The notes under the pieces were generated by a model. The model was not told the origin of the DNA and did no database searches. It saw only the letters and a list, made by a program, of their open reading frames with translations. Of a stretch of DNA of 35,423 nucleotides, positions 16,305 through 24,505 are shown in pieces (positions within the stretch are counted from its first letter, which is position 1; every line of letters starts with the position of its first letter). Source of the DNA: Flavobacteriales bacterium (lineage in GTDB: Bacteria > Bacteroidota > Bacteroidia > Flavobacteriales_D > Crocinitomicaceae); assembly GCA_947476955.1 (NCBI GenBank), contig CANJSS010000015.1, positions 1 through 35,423 on the forward strand, given 5' to 3'. Position numbers and translations under genes: made by a program.

Positions 16305-16952
16305 ATGAAATTACACGTAGAATCTTTTACTTTTAATCAATTTCAGGAAAACACCTTCGTAGTGTACGATGATAATAAGCAGTGTGTAATCATTGATCCA
16401 GGATGTTATGACCGAAGCGAACAACAGGCGCTTCAAGGTTTTATCTCAGACAATAATTTAAAACCACTTGCTTTATTGAACACACATGCGCACATCGATC
16501 ATATTTTGGGGAATGCATTTGTGCAAAGAACGTATGATTTGGATCATTATTTACACATCGATGATTTGGTAACAATGCGAGCTGTAGAAAGTTATGCGCA
16601 CGTTTATGGATTTTCAGGATATGAAATATCGCCAGAACCTACGCATATTATGCAAGCAAATGATACGCTGAATTTTGGTGGAATTAGCTTTACTGTTCTT
16701 TGCACGCCTGGACACGCTCCGGGACACGTTGTTTTTTATAATGAGGAAAATCAATTTGTAATTAATGGCGACGTTTTATTTAATGGCAGTTTTGGACGAG
16801 TTGATTTACCTGGTGGTGACTTGGAAATCCTGAAAAAATCAATTCATGAAACAATGTTTCAGTTGCCGGAAGAAACTACCGTATATTGCGGACATGGAGC
16901 TTCTACAACAATTGGTAAAGAAAAACGTTCCAATTATATTTTAAATTTTTAG
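16305..16952 (+). CDS. MBL-fold (glyoxalase II-like) metallohydrolase
   Basis: This 215-aa protein has the full metallo-beta-lactamase metal-binding set: H61, H63, D65 and H66 in NTHAHIDH, H137 in CTPGHAPGH, D156 in INGDVLF and H197 in VYCGHG. The length and the NGDVLFNGSFGRVDLPGGD segment fit the short glyoxalase-II-like/YcbL group, which hydrolyses thioesters such as S-lactoylglutathione, although the true substrate is not readable here. There is no signal peptide, so it is cytoplasmic. It precedes the glycosyltransferase by 12 nt, so they probably share a transcript. Confidence 0.92.
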   Translation: MKLHVESFTFNQFQENTFVVYDDNKQCVIIDPGCYDRSEQQALQGFISDNNLKPLALLNTHAHIDHILGNAFVQRTYDLDHYLHIDDLVTMRAVESYAHVYGFSGYEISPEPTHIMQANDTLNFGGISFTVLCTPGHAPGHVVFYNEENQFVINGDVLFNGSFGRVDLPGGDLEILKKSIHETMFQLPEETTVYCGHGASTTIGKEKRSNYILNF

Positions 16953-16964
16953 CAAGAACTAAAC

Positions 16965-18092
16965 GTGAGAATCGGAATAAATACGCGTTTTTTATTGTCT
17001 TCAAAAATGGAGGGGTTCGGCTGGTATACATTCGAGATTGTAAAACGCATAGTTGAAAATCATCCGGAGCATGATTTTATTTTCTTTTTTGATAGACCGT
17101 ATGCTGAAAATTTCATTTTTAGCAAGAACGTTACGCCAGTTGTAATTTCTCCACCTGCACGACATCCCCTGTTATTTATTTACTGGTTTGAAATTGGAAT
17201 TAAAAGAGCATTGAAAAAACACAAGATTGATGTCTTTTTCTCTCCGGATGGATACGTATCGCTTCAAACAAATGTTCCTCAAATTGGTGTAATTCACGAT
17301 ATTAATTTCAAACATTACCCAAAAGATTTACCGCCATCTGCGCGTTTTTATCTCAACTACTTTTTTCCGCGTTTTGCAAAAAAGGCAGCTAAACTCATTA
17401 CTGTTTCTGCGTATTCAAAGGAAGATATTATTCGAAATTACCACATTGAGCCAAAAAAAATTGTTGTTGCTTGGAATGGCGCTTCGAGCGTTTTTAAACC
17501 TGTTTCAGAGGAAATAAAAATTGCAGTTCGTGAAAAACATGCTGGAGGAACTGACTTTTTTCTATTTGTTGGAGCAATACATCCTCGGAAAAATATATGC
17601 CGTTTAGTGGAAGCCTTTATAAAATTTAAACAGGATAGTAATTCTCCTGTCAAACTAATTATTGTGGGTGAATCGCTTTGGAAGAACAAGACTTTTTCAG
17701 CGCAAATACCAGAATCACTGCAACGGGAAATCTGCTATACTGGTCACCTTCCATTGGAAGAACTTGCATTAATTACCGCTTCTGCACTTGCTTTAACGTA
17801 TGTTCCTTATTTCGAAGGCTTTGGGATTCCATTGGTGGAAGCAATGAAATGTGGAACGCCTATTCTTTCTGGAAATCTTACCTCTTTACCAGAAGTTGCA
17901 GGAGATGCTGCATTGTATTGTGATCCTTTTAATACAAGTGATATTGCCAATAAAATGGAAGAGCTAGTTTCCTCTGAAAATTTACGAAAAGAATTATCCT
18001 CAAAAGGACTCGAGAGAAGTAAACTTTTCAGTTGGGATACCGCTGCAGCAATTGTTTGGGAGGAAATTGTATTACTTGCTAATCCTTCTTAA
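16965..18092 (+). CDS. GT4-family glycosyltransferase
   Basis: This 375-aa protein begins at a GTG (16965), giving MRIGINTRFLLSSKMEGFGW, a typical GT-B start with the Gly-rich loop. The C-terminal Rossmann half holds FLFVGAIHPRKNICRLVEAF (donor-binding strand plus KN/R motif), then TYVPYFEGFGIPLVEAMKCG with the E-x7-E-type signature, then SGNLTSLPEVAGDAALYCDP. It retains the sugar configuration and uses a nucleotide sugar; neither donor nor acceptor can be told. It follows the MBL hydrolase by 12 nt, and its stop overlaps the convergent DUF420 gene by 4 nt. It probably serves envelope polysaccharide assembly. Confidence 0.93.
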   Translation: MRIGINTRFLLSSKMEGFGWYTFEIVKRIVENHPEHDFIFFFDRPYAENFIFSKNVTPVVISPPARHPLLFIYWFEIGIKRALKKHKIDVFFSPDGYVSLQTNVPQIGVIHDINFKHYPKDLPPSARFYLNYFFPRFAKKAAKLITVSAYSKEDIIRNYHIEPKKIVVAWNGASSVFKPVSEEIKIAVREKHAGGTDFFLFVGAIHPRKNICRLVEAFIKFKQDSNSPVKLIIVGESLWKNKTFSAQIPESLQREICYTGHLPLEELALITASALALTYVPYFEGFGIPLVEAMKCGTPILSGNLTSLPEVAGDAALYCDPFNTSDIANKMEELVSSENLRKELSSKGLERSKLFSWDTAAAIVWEEIVLLANPS

Positions 18093-18661
18093 ACGTAATA
18101 TGGGCAAATCATAAAGTAAACCACAACTCCTGAAACGGCTACATAAAGCCAAATTGGAAAAGAAAAGCGCGTCCATTTTTTATGTTTTACAAAATCTCCT
18201 TGCCAAGCAAAAAGATACGTAAACAAAACAAGTGGAATTACAGCGATACTCAAAAGAATATGTGAAATCAGCAAGGTATAATAGAAATATGCCATTGCCC
18301 CAATCGTTGCTTTCTCTAGAATGTCCAAACTTCCGTTTCCATTGGAATCTCCATATATAGTTGAGTCGGAAGTCATGTGGTAAGCGACATATAATAAAAG
18401 GAACACAACAGATAATCCCAATGCAATTCGAATCAACGCGCGGTGTAATTCTTTGTTTTTATTTTTTATGGCTACTAGCGCACTAATTAAAAAAACAGCT
18501 GTAAGTGCGTTGATTCCAGCATAAATAGCCGGAAGAAAAGATAAATCAATACCGCCAATTTTCACTTTGAATAAGATAGCAACAGCAATTGGAATAACTA
18601 CTGACAAAGTGATTATCAGCTTTCGTGTGTTTTTTAATTTTGATTGATCAATTGTTTCCAT
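18089..18661 (-). CDS. DUF420 membrane protein of the oxidase cluster
   Basis: This 190-aa protein has five likely membrane helices at about residues 14-32, 41-64, 76-95, 121-152 and 166-187. The family, related to CtaM/YozB, is linked to cytochrome oxidase assembly. Conserved-type His residues occur in the helices: H73 in KELHRALI, H95 in YVAYH and H134 in LISHILL. Its start overlaps the Sco gene stop by 14 nt, so it is cotranscribed and last in the operon. The exact role is not established; heme or copper handling during oxidase maturation is the usual suggestion. Confidence 0.88.
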   Translation of the reverse strand: METIDQSKLKNTRKLIITLSVVIPIAVAILFKVKIGGIDLSFLPAIYAGINALTAVFLISALVAIKNKNKELHRALIRIALGLSVVFLLLYVAYHMTSDSTIYGDSNGNGSLDILEKATIGAMAYFYYTLLISHILLSIAVIPLVLFTYLFAWQGDFVKHKKWTRFSFPIWLYVAVSGVVVYFMICPYYV

Positions 18662-19307
18662 ACTCTACTTTTAATAATTTACGTATATCTTTTTCTAATT
18701 GAGTTACTTGTTTTTCATCTGTTCCAAGGTAAACACCGCGCACAAATCCTTCTTTATCCACCAACGTAAAAGCCCCAGAATGCGCGTAACCTCCTTCAGA
18801 TTCGTCATCTCTACCGGCAAAAATCTGAAAATTCTCTATTCCCAACTGGTGGGTTTCTGCTTCTTTTCCGGTGAAAAACTGCCAATTGGATGCCGTTGCT
18901 TTATAATGTTCTCTGTAGCGCTTAAGTTTTGAAGGAGTATCGTGCTGCGGATTTATGCTGATGGAAATAAATTGTAAATCGTCGTGTAAATCTTTGGTTG
19001 CAGCATTCAATTTTTTCATGTTTTTCGTCATGGTCGGACAAATGGTTGGACAGGTAGTAAAAAAGAAATCTGCCACCCAAACCTTACCTTTCATATCTGT
19101 AGATTTTACAAGAACTGAATCATCATTCAAAAAATAGAAAAATGGAATTGTAGGGTAAATGGTATCCGTAACTTCCTTGCCATCTATTAATTTATATTCA
19201 ATATCGTAGTTTCCGATGAATGGCAAAGCGTGTTTCTTTTCGTTTATAGCTGAGCATGCAACTAAAAAGAAAACTAAGAAAAGCGCTGAAAAAAAGTTCA
19301 TAACCAT
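18648..19307 (-). CDS. Sco family copper chaperone, lipoprotein
   Basis: This 219-aa thioredoxin-fold protein is anchored by a lipobox (FFLVAC, Cys18). The copper site is complete: C86 and C90 in TTCPTICPTM, and H176 in GGYAHSGAF. Sco proteins deliver or reduce copper for the CuA centre of cytochrome oxidase subunit II. Start options are Met1 or Met3. It is followed by the DUF420 gene (14-nt overlap) and preceded by a second, altered Sco-like gene 15 nt away. Family and site are clear; specificity for this oxidase is inferred from the operon. Confidence 0.93.
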   Translation of the reverse strand: MVMNFFSALFLVFFLVACSAINEKKHALPFIGNYDIEYKLIDGKEVTDTIYPTIPFFYFLNDDSVLVKSTDMKGKVWVADFFFTTCPTICPTMTKNMKKLNAATKDLHDDLQFISISINPQHDTPSKLKRYREHYKATASNWQFFTGKEAETHQLGIENFQIFAGRDDESEGGYAHSGAFTLVDKEGFVRGVYLGTDEKQVTQLEKDIRKLLKVEYGNN

Positions 19308-19322
19308 AAAACGGGAAATTAT

Positions 19323-20003
19323 TTAATTTTTAAGCTTGGCATTTTCTTTATCGTATTGTTTTTGAAGCAAAGCAATATGCTCCTTCATCCTTCGAATCAT
19401 TCCTTCGGAAGTTCCAGAAAGCACCATTCTTAGATGATTTTGTTTATCTACTAATAAAATTAACTCTTGATATGCCTGGCCTCCAAAAAACTCGTCCCCT
19501 TCTGCTAAAAGTGATTTATTGTTTCTTTCAATATCGTATACTTTTTTTGAGTCACCAGATGCAAGAATCCAGGTATCGGGATCGTACTCCAAAACATTGT
19601 CTTCCATAGACTGTCGCAAAACAGAAAGATCATTCACTGGATTTCCTTCTCCGTCAGTTACAAAAGAAATAATGCGCACGCGTTTCATTTTCTTTCGTTT
19701 GTTGTTGCGAATATGCTGATAAATCGCCTGATTCATGTGCCAGAAAGAAATTGAACAGGTATCGGGACATGTTTCTTGCAGGGTTGTGATTAAAACAATG
19801 TCGCCTTTGAAATCTTTGGAAGTGAATTTTTTTCCGCGTGCATCCGTAAATGAATAATCCGTCACTGCACCAAAATCATCCAATGTTTTGAACTTATGCT
19901 CACAACCACGGGTTGAAATGAACACCAATAAAAAAGCCGGACCAAATAAAAGTAAAAATGCGTACATTACTTTCAATCGTCCGGCAGTATTTTTAACAGC
20001 CAT
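19323..20003 (-). CDS. Sco-like thioredoxin-fold protein lacking the copper-site His
   Basis: This 226-aa protein has one N-terminal membrane anchor (about residues 13-30) and a Sco/TlpA-like domain facing the periplasm. C79 and C83 form CPDTC, the Sco CxxxC spacing. Aligning GGQAYQELILLVDK (174-187) with GGYAHSGAFTLVDK of the neighbouring Sco places Y178 at the copper-binding His. It may therefore be a thiol-disulfide reductase for the oxidase or Sco rather than a copper carrier. The C-terminus is a charged helix. It sits between the CoxIV gene (12 nt) and the true Sco gene (15 nt). Confidence 0.85.
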   Translation of the reverse strand: MAVKNTAGRLKVMYAFLLLFGPAFLLVFISTRGCEHKFKTLDDFGAVTDYSFTDARGKKFTSKDFKGDIVLITTLQETCPDTCSISFWHMNQAIYQHIRNNKRKKMKRVRIISFVTDGEGNPVNDLSVLRQSMEDNVLEYDPDTWILASGDSKKVYDIERNNKSLLAEGDEFFGGQAYQELILLVDKQNHLRMVLSGTSEGMIRRMKEHIALLQKQYDKENAKLKN

Positions 20004-20015
20004 AGTTGCTGAAGA

Positions 20016-20384
20016 TTAAACTCCGTATGTTTCTAATGCATTACCAACTGCCAAAGCTTCTGTTAAAGCAATGAAAATCAAGTACAACATAAAAAGGAAA
20101 TAAGGAACTAGAATGATATATCGCAGCGTTTTTTTCTCTTCACCCAAATGCATGAATACCAAAACAATGTAACCTGCCTTCAACAAAGTCATTGCGATAA
20201 AGGACCACTTCACAACTTGCCAAATGTCAGAGGATTGTTTGATATAAGCTCCTAAAAGAACTTCTATCGCTGTGATGACAGTTAACAATGCTGTAACTTT
20301 CCAGATTTTCTTGCGAATTAATTTACCATGCTCTTCGCTATGGTGTGTATCTAAAGAATATTCTATAACGTCGTCTCTTTCCAT
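20016..20384 (-). CDS. Cytochrome c oxidase subunit IV family protein
   Basis: This 122-aa protein has three predicted helices at about residues 28-48, 57-77 and 87-110. The GYIVLVFMHLGEEKKTLRYI segment matches the prokaryotic subunit IV family (COX4_pro), and its position directly after two CoxIII genes supports this. It is a small, non-catalytic membrane subunit that stabilises the oxidase. A His/Glu-rich N-terminal tail (THHSEEHGK) faces the cytoplasm. Spacing is 21 nt from CoxIII and 12 nt to the Sco-like gene. Confidence 0.9.
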   Translation of the reverse strand: MERDDVIEYSLDTHHSEEHGKLIRKKIWKVTALLTVITAIEVLLGAYIKQSSDIWQVVKWSFIAMTLLKAGYIVLVFMHLGEEKKTLRYIILVPYFLFMLYLIFIALTEALAVGNALETYGV

Positions 20385-20405
20385 GACTTGAAATTTTTAT
20401 ACTAA

Positions 20406-21434
20406 TTATACTAAATAGAAGAAGGTAAATACAAATACCCAAACTAAATCGACAAAGTGCCAGTAAAGTCCAGTTTTTTCAACCATTTCATAATGCCCTC
20501 TTTTATGGTATTTTCCAGAAATAGCTCCCAAAAGAATGATAATATTAATCATTACACCAGAGAAAACGTGAAAACCGTGGAATCCTGTTATGAAAAAGAA
20601 GAACTGCCCGTATTGTTGCGGTCCGTATTCATTTTCTTCCAAGTTTGCTCCATAAATTACGGTATGCGCCTCACCACTGTATATTGCATCATAATACAGT
20701 TTACGTGCAAGTTTGTGGTCGGTTATTTTATCCCCTGCTTTGTGTTTCAAACCATCTTTTTTGACGATTAATTCCATGTGCTCATCCGCTTCTTTTATGA
20801 TTTTCGCTTTTGAACCATCGTGCAAAGTAATCGTACCATTGTAAATTTTTCCTGCAACAACCGCATGTTGGAATTCGTGCATTAGGTCGTCCTTAATTAC
20901 GTCTCCTTTTTTATGGTGAAATCCGGCTTCGGTTACTGTAAAGTTTTTGATTTCACCAAAATGTCCTTTAACAATTGCCTGGGCTCCATCTGCCAATTCC
21001 ACTTTTCCGAATTCAGAACCATGGATGAAGTGACTCCATTCCCACGCTTGTGAACCTACAAAGAAAAAACCGCCGATAATTGTTGCAATCATCCACTTAA
21101 CAACTCCTTTTTTATCCATTCTATGTCCAGCTTCAACAGCCAAAACCATCGTTACGGAAGAAATAATTAAGATAAATGTCATCAAAGCGACATACAACAA
21201 TGGATAACCATGACCTAAGAAAGGCATGGAATTAAACGTTTCTTCACCAATAGGCCAAGAATCCTGCGCATCGTGACGCGTAAAACCGTAAGCGATTAAT
21301 AGTCCTCCAAATGTCAAAGCATCCGACACAAGGAAAAACCACATCATTAACTTTCCATAGCTTGTACTAAATGGGGAAACTTTCCCACCCCAAAGTGTAG
21401 AAGCATCCATTTGTTTAGAAGTGTCTCCTGCCAT
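20406..21434 (-). CDS. Cytochrome c oxidase subunit III with duplicated periplasmic insert (copy 2)
   Basis: This 342-aa protein is a five-helix subunit III with helices near residues 27-50, 78-101, 112-132, 276-303 and 323-341. Conserved parts are SDALTFGGLL in helix one, GSQAWEWSHFI after helix three, FFFFITGFHGFHVFSGV in helix four and YWHFVDLVWVFVF in helix five. Between helices three and four, on the predicted periplasmic side, residues 137-272 form a soluble insertion. Residues 145-185 and 202-242 align without gaps (shared LxDG, then GxxHKxGDxIxD), an offset of 57, so the insert is a tandem duplication. It is cotranscribed with the other CoxIII gene (21 nt) and the CoxIV gene. Confidence 0.9.
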   Translation of the reverse strand: MAGDTSKQMDASTLWGGKVSPFSTSYGKLMMWFFLVSDALTFGGLLIAYGFTRHDAQDSWPIGEETFNSMPFLGHGYPLLYVALMTFILIISSVTMVLAVEAGHRMDKKGVVKWMIATIIGGFFFVGSQAWEWSHFIHGSEFGKVELADGAQAIVKGHFGEIKNFTVTEAGFHHKKGDVIKDDLMHEFQHAVVAGKIYNGTITLHDGSKAKIIKEADEHMELIVKKDGLKHKAGDKITDHKLARKLYYDAIYSGEAHTVIYGANLEENEYGPQQYGQFFFFITGFHGFHVFSGVMINIIILLGAISGKYHKRGHYEMVEKTGLYWHFVDLVWVFVFTFFYLV

Positions 21435-21455
21435 TACTAAAATTTTTATGCAAGT

Positions 21456-22514
21456 TTAGTGAATAAAAAGTAAAAAAAGCAATAAATAAGCCCATAAAAG
21501 ACCTAAAAAATGCCAGAAAATTGCACCGACTCTAAGGCTTAGATTCTCTTCGGAGGTAAACTTGCCTGAAAATGAGGCTATTGTCAGTTTTGACATGTAA
21601 ATCAATGTTACTAAAATGTGCATCAAATGCAAGAAAGTAATTATGTATAAATAGGAAGTTCCGGTGTCGGATGATTCCATTGCTTTAATTTGAAGGTATC
21701 TCGACAATTTTCTACCATTCATTTGTAAGGTTCGATCTTTGTATTCCAACTCTTTTCCTTTGTATAGTAACTTGAAGTCTTTCCCGATTTGACCTTTCAC
21801 AAAGAAATCTCCTCTACCATCTCGAATATTGATGGAAAGATCTTTCAGGCGCATTTGGTCAACGTATTGAATTTCTTTTCCATCTGGAGTGCATAATTTA
21901 GTGTTTACCAATCCAAGCGGTTGGCTCTTGTAATACAAAACGAACTTTTTTCCATAGTCTTTAATTTCGAAAGATTCGTTGCGTTTCAAAGTCAAAAATT
22001 GATTAGCGAAGGCCTGCAATTCTTTCATTTGAGCGGCAGTTAAATTTTTACCATTTAACTTGTAATCGTTTCCATCGACTTCTATGAACGAGCCGTTATA
22101 TTTTATCTCGAAATAATCCCCGTATCGACCCTGAGTTACAATGATGTGGTTATTTACAGCGTGTGCTCCGAAACTAGTTAATTGCTTGTATCCTTGAAAT
22201 TGAAAATAAACGAAGGAAATCCCTGAAATTAAAGTCAGTGCAATAAAAAACCGCAACATTTTCTGGTTGTTTTTCTTGACGAAGTGTATGGCCATTTGCA
22301 AGAAAAAACTGCTCAAAATAATAACCACTGTACTTACCCAAAAACCATTTGGCATTGGATATTTTAGCCAGAATGAATCGCCCATCGAAACGATATATGC
22401 AGATGTAAATCCTGCAAATAACATTATTATGCTAAAAATTCCGACGTAAACAAGATTCTTCTTCGTCTTTTCCCTAATTTCCGGGCTTAATTCTTTTTCA
22501 TAATCTACTCTCAT
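21456..22514 (-). CDS. Cytochrome c oxidase subunit III-like protein with large insert (copy 1)
   Basis: This 352-aa protein has helices near residues 20-42, 58-80, 86-106, 288-309 and 326-350, as in five-helix subunit III. The last helix holds FWHFLGLLWAYLL, the conserved end of the family. Residues about 107-285 form a soluble insert between helices three and four, predicted periplasmic, which nearly doubles the length compared with bare five-helix subunits III. The insert has an internal repeat: residues 134-158 and 246-270 align without gaps with shared F, Y, G, E, NG and L, each preceded by a GR-GD(Y/F)F motif. It starts two bases before the ctaB stop at 22517, so the genes are tightly coupled. 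Confidence 0.88.
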   Translation of the reverse strand: MRVDYEKELSPEIREKTKKNLVYVGIFSIIMLFAGFTSAYIVSMGDSFWLKYPMPNGFWVSTVVIILSSFFLQMAIHFVKKNNQKMLRFFIALTLISGISFVYFQFQGYKQLTSFGAHAVNNHIIVTQGRYGDYFEIKYNGSFIEVDGNDYKLNGKNLTAAQMKELQAFANQFLTLKRNESFEIKDYGKKFVLYYKSQPLGLVNTKLCTPDGKEIQYVDQMRLKDLSINIRDGRGDFFVKGQIGKDFKLLYKGKELEYKDRTLQMNGRKLSRYLQIKAMESSDTGTSYLYIITFLHLMHILVTLIYMSKLTIASFSGKFTSEENLSLRVGAIFWHFLGLLWAYLLLFLLFIH

Positions 22515-22516
22515 AC

Positions 22517-23416
22517 TTAAAATAATTGTTTGATTGCTTCGGCATTTCTATCAAAAACATATAAAAACTGAATCACTGGTAAATAAACAAACGAGGCGAA
22601 CATAAGTTTACGTGCATCTTTTGTTTCGCAGGAAATATATAATTTATAGGCATATAAGAAAAATACAGTGCTAGCAATTGTTGCTATAATTAGCGTTGGG
22701 ATTCCCGTCCATCCAAGAATCCAAGGCAACAAACTAAATGGAATCATTGCAAACGAATAGACAAGAATTTGAAATGCAGATGCGCTAGATTGTCCTTTTG
22801 ACGAAGGCAATAACGAAAAACCTCCTGCTTTATAATCATCGTATAAAACCCACGCAATTGCCCAAAAATGAGGGAACTGCCACATAAATTGAACGAAAAA
22901 AAGTACCCCAGGAAGTAACCCAAAATCGTTCGTTGCAGCGATTGCTCCAAGCATTGGCGGAATAGCGCCAGGAAATGCGCCAACAAAAACTGCCCATGGC
23001 GAAATGCGTTTCATTGGGGTGTAGACAAATACATATAATATAAAAGCCGCCAATCCTAGAAGTGCAGAATAAATATTGATTAGAAATAATAAATAAGTTC
23101 CTGCAAGCAATGAAACCACAACAAGAGTATATGCTTCCTTTACCGACATTGTTCCCATTGGAATCGGTCGGCGCTCCGTACGTTTCATTAATTTATCTAA
23201 ATCGCGTTCCCAAATTTGATTGGAACCATTTGAAGCTGCAGTTACGAGAGTTCCGCCAAGGAGTAAATAAAAAATATGCAACCCATTATTTCCGCCAGCA
23301 AATAGATACCCAGATAATGCTGAAAGTACAACGAGTGAGGCTAATCGAAATTTTGTAAATGCGTTATAAATTTGTATTTTTTTTCCTAGTGACATTTGTT
23401 GAGTTGGGACCTCCAT
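22517..23416 (-). CDS. ctaB: Protoheme IX farnesyltransferase (heme O synthase)
   Basis: CtaB/CyoE is an integral-membrane UbiA-type prenyltransferase that adds a farnesyl group to heme B, making heme O for the oxidase. From the ATG at 23414-23416 it is 299 aa, the usual size. The first Asp-rich motif is NQIWERDLDKLMKRTERRP (66-84, with D72 and D74); the second region is YDDYKAGGFSLLP. About eight to nine helices are visible. The frame is open to a Met at 23464, but that would cover the -33 promoter element at 23462-23465, so 23416 is chosen (23395 is also possible). It is the first gene of the oxidase operon. Confidence 0.94.
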   Translation of the reverse strand: MEVPTQQMSLGKKIQIYNAFTKFRLASLVVLSALSGYLFAGGNNGLHIFYLLLGGTLVTAASNGSNQIWERDLDKLMKRTERRPIPMGTMSVKEAYTLVVVSLLAGTYLLFLINIYSALLGLAAFILYVFVYTPMKRISPWAVFVGAFPGAIPPMLGAIAATNDFGLLPGVLFFVQFMWQFPHFWAIAWVLYDDYKAGGFSLLPSSKGQSSASAFQILVYSFAMIPFSLLPWILGWTGIPTLIIATIASTVFFLYAYKLYISCETKDARKLMFASFVYLPVIQFLYVFDRNAEAIKQLF

Positions 23417-23433
23417 GAATAAAAATTGCACGA

Positions 23434-23465
23434 CAAAAGTAATGAAATTAACTACCTGCATCAAA
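23434..23465 (-). promoter_or_regulatory. Promoter of the oxidase operon
   Basis: On the minus strand TTTG (23465-23462) is followed by 20 nt and then TACTTTTG (23441-23434), an exact fit to the Bacteroidota -33/-7 promoter. The transcript would start near 23430, about 14 nt before the ctaB ATG at 23416, and it supports that start. Confidence 0.7.
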
Positions 23466-23643
23466 TATTAAAGGTCTTTTTATCCGCTCTATAGATTTTA
23501 TTTTTGCATCTTCCTATCAGATTTTAAGCCGATTTCCGTTCTCCATTTCGGGTTGAACTTTTTAAGTTTACCTCTTCAAGGAGCAACTTCCGTTTAAAAC
23601 AGAAAGTTAAAGAGCCTTAAATTCATAAAACGAACTAATTTTT

Positions 23644-23651
23644 TACATTTG
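23644..23651 (+). promoter_or_regulatory. Candidate promoter -7 element of the GT2 gene
   Basis: TACATTTG matches TAnnTTTG and ends 18 nt before the ATG at 23670. No TTTG is present about 20 nt upstream, so the support is partial. Confidence 0.4.
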
Positions 23652-23669
23652 TATCTTTAACCCTATTAT

Positions 23670-24389
23670 ATGTCCATCCAAAAATTATCGATTCTTATTC
23701 CAGCTTATAACGAAGAAAATACAATACAGGTAATTCTTGAGAAAATAGCTGCTGTAGAATTGGATAACAAAATAGCAAAAGAAATAATAATAGTGAACGA
23801 CTGTTCCACAGATAAAACGGTTGACAGCATTGAAAACTATATTTCAGCGCACCCAGAGTTGGATATTCGTTTCTTTTCGCAGGAAAGGAACATGGGAAAA
23901 GGTGCTGCAATAAACCGTGCAATTCAAGAATGTTCAGGTGATTTTTTACTGGTACAAGATGCCGACTTGGAATATGATCCACAAGAATATAATTTGTTGC
24001 TAAAGCCAGTTTTTATGGACGATGCAGATGTTGTATACGGTTCTCGTTTCATCGGTCACCACCCGCACAGAATTTTGTTCTATTGGCATTCCATTGGAAA
24101 TAAGTTTTTAACGCGACTTTCCAATATGATGACGAATCTCAATTTGACGGATATGGAAACCTGTTACAAATTGATTCGTACGTCTATTGCAAAAGATATC
24201 AATATACAAGAAAAAAGGTTTGGTATCGAACCAGAAATCACAGCAAAACTTGCGAAAATTCCAAAAATAAAAATTTATGAGGTTGGAATCTCCTACTACG
24301 GCAGAACGTATGAAGAAGGAAAAAAAATTGGATGGAAAGATGGTTTTAGAGCAATTTATTGTATCCTGAAATACAAATTTTCTAATTGA
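23670..24389 (+). CDS. GT2-family (dolichol-phosphate-mannose-synthase-like) glycosyltransferase
   Basis: This 239-aa GT-A enzyme starts LSILIPAYNEENTI and carries IIVNDCSTDKT, then MGKGAAINRAI, then the metal-binding LVQDADLEYDP (DAD at about residues 97-99), then VVYGSRF. The later METCYKL matches the dolichyl-phosphate/polyprenyl-phosphate sugar transferase group, so a polyprenyl-phosphate acceptor is likely. There are no membrane helices, unlike ArnC-type relatives. It stands alone between the oxidase operon (divergent) and queA (convergent). The sugar is unknown; a role in envelope glycan or glycoprotein synthesis is plausible. Confidence 0.93.
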   Translation: MSIQKLSILIPAYNEENTIQVILEKIAAVELDNKIAKEIIIVNDCSTDKTVDSIENYISAHPELDIRFFSQERNMGKGAAINRAIQECSGDFLLVQDADLEYDPQEYNLLLKPVFMDDADVVYGSRFIGHHPHRILFYWHSIGNKFLTRLSNMMTNLNLTDMETCYKLIRTSIAKDINIQEKRFGIEPEITAKLAKIPKIKIYEVGISYYGRTYEEGKKIGWKDGFRAIYCILKYKFSN

Positions 24390-24456
24390 TTCTATGCTTG
24401 AAACCATGTGCCATTGCGTTTATTCTAGCTCATTTTTGATCTGTTATAAAACAAAA

Positions 24457-24478
24457 AAAGAGACCCAAAAGTCTCTTT
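24457..24478 (-). terminator. Intrinsic terminator after queA
   Basis: The 8-bp perfect stem AAAGAGAC/GTCTCTTT has a 6-nt loop; on the minus strand it runs into a stretch of T (about seven bases counting the stem end). It lies 28 nt past the queA stop and 68 nt past the convergent GT2 stop, so it may act on both, with a better U-run for queA. Confidence 0.8.
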
Positions 24479-24505
24479 AATTGAAATATTATAAAGCTGC
24501 AACGA

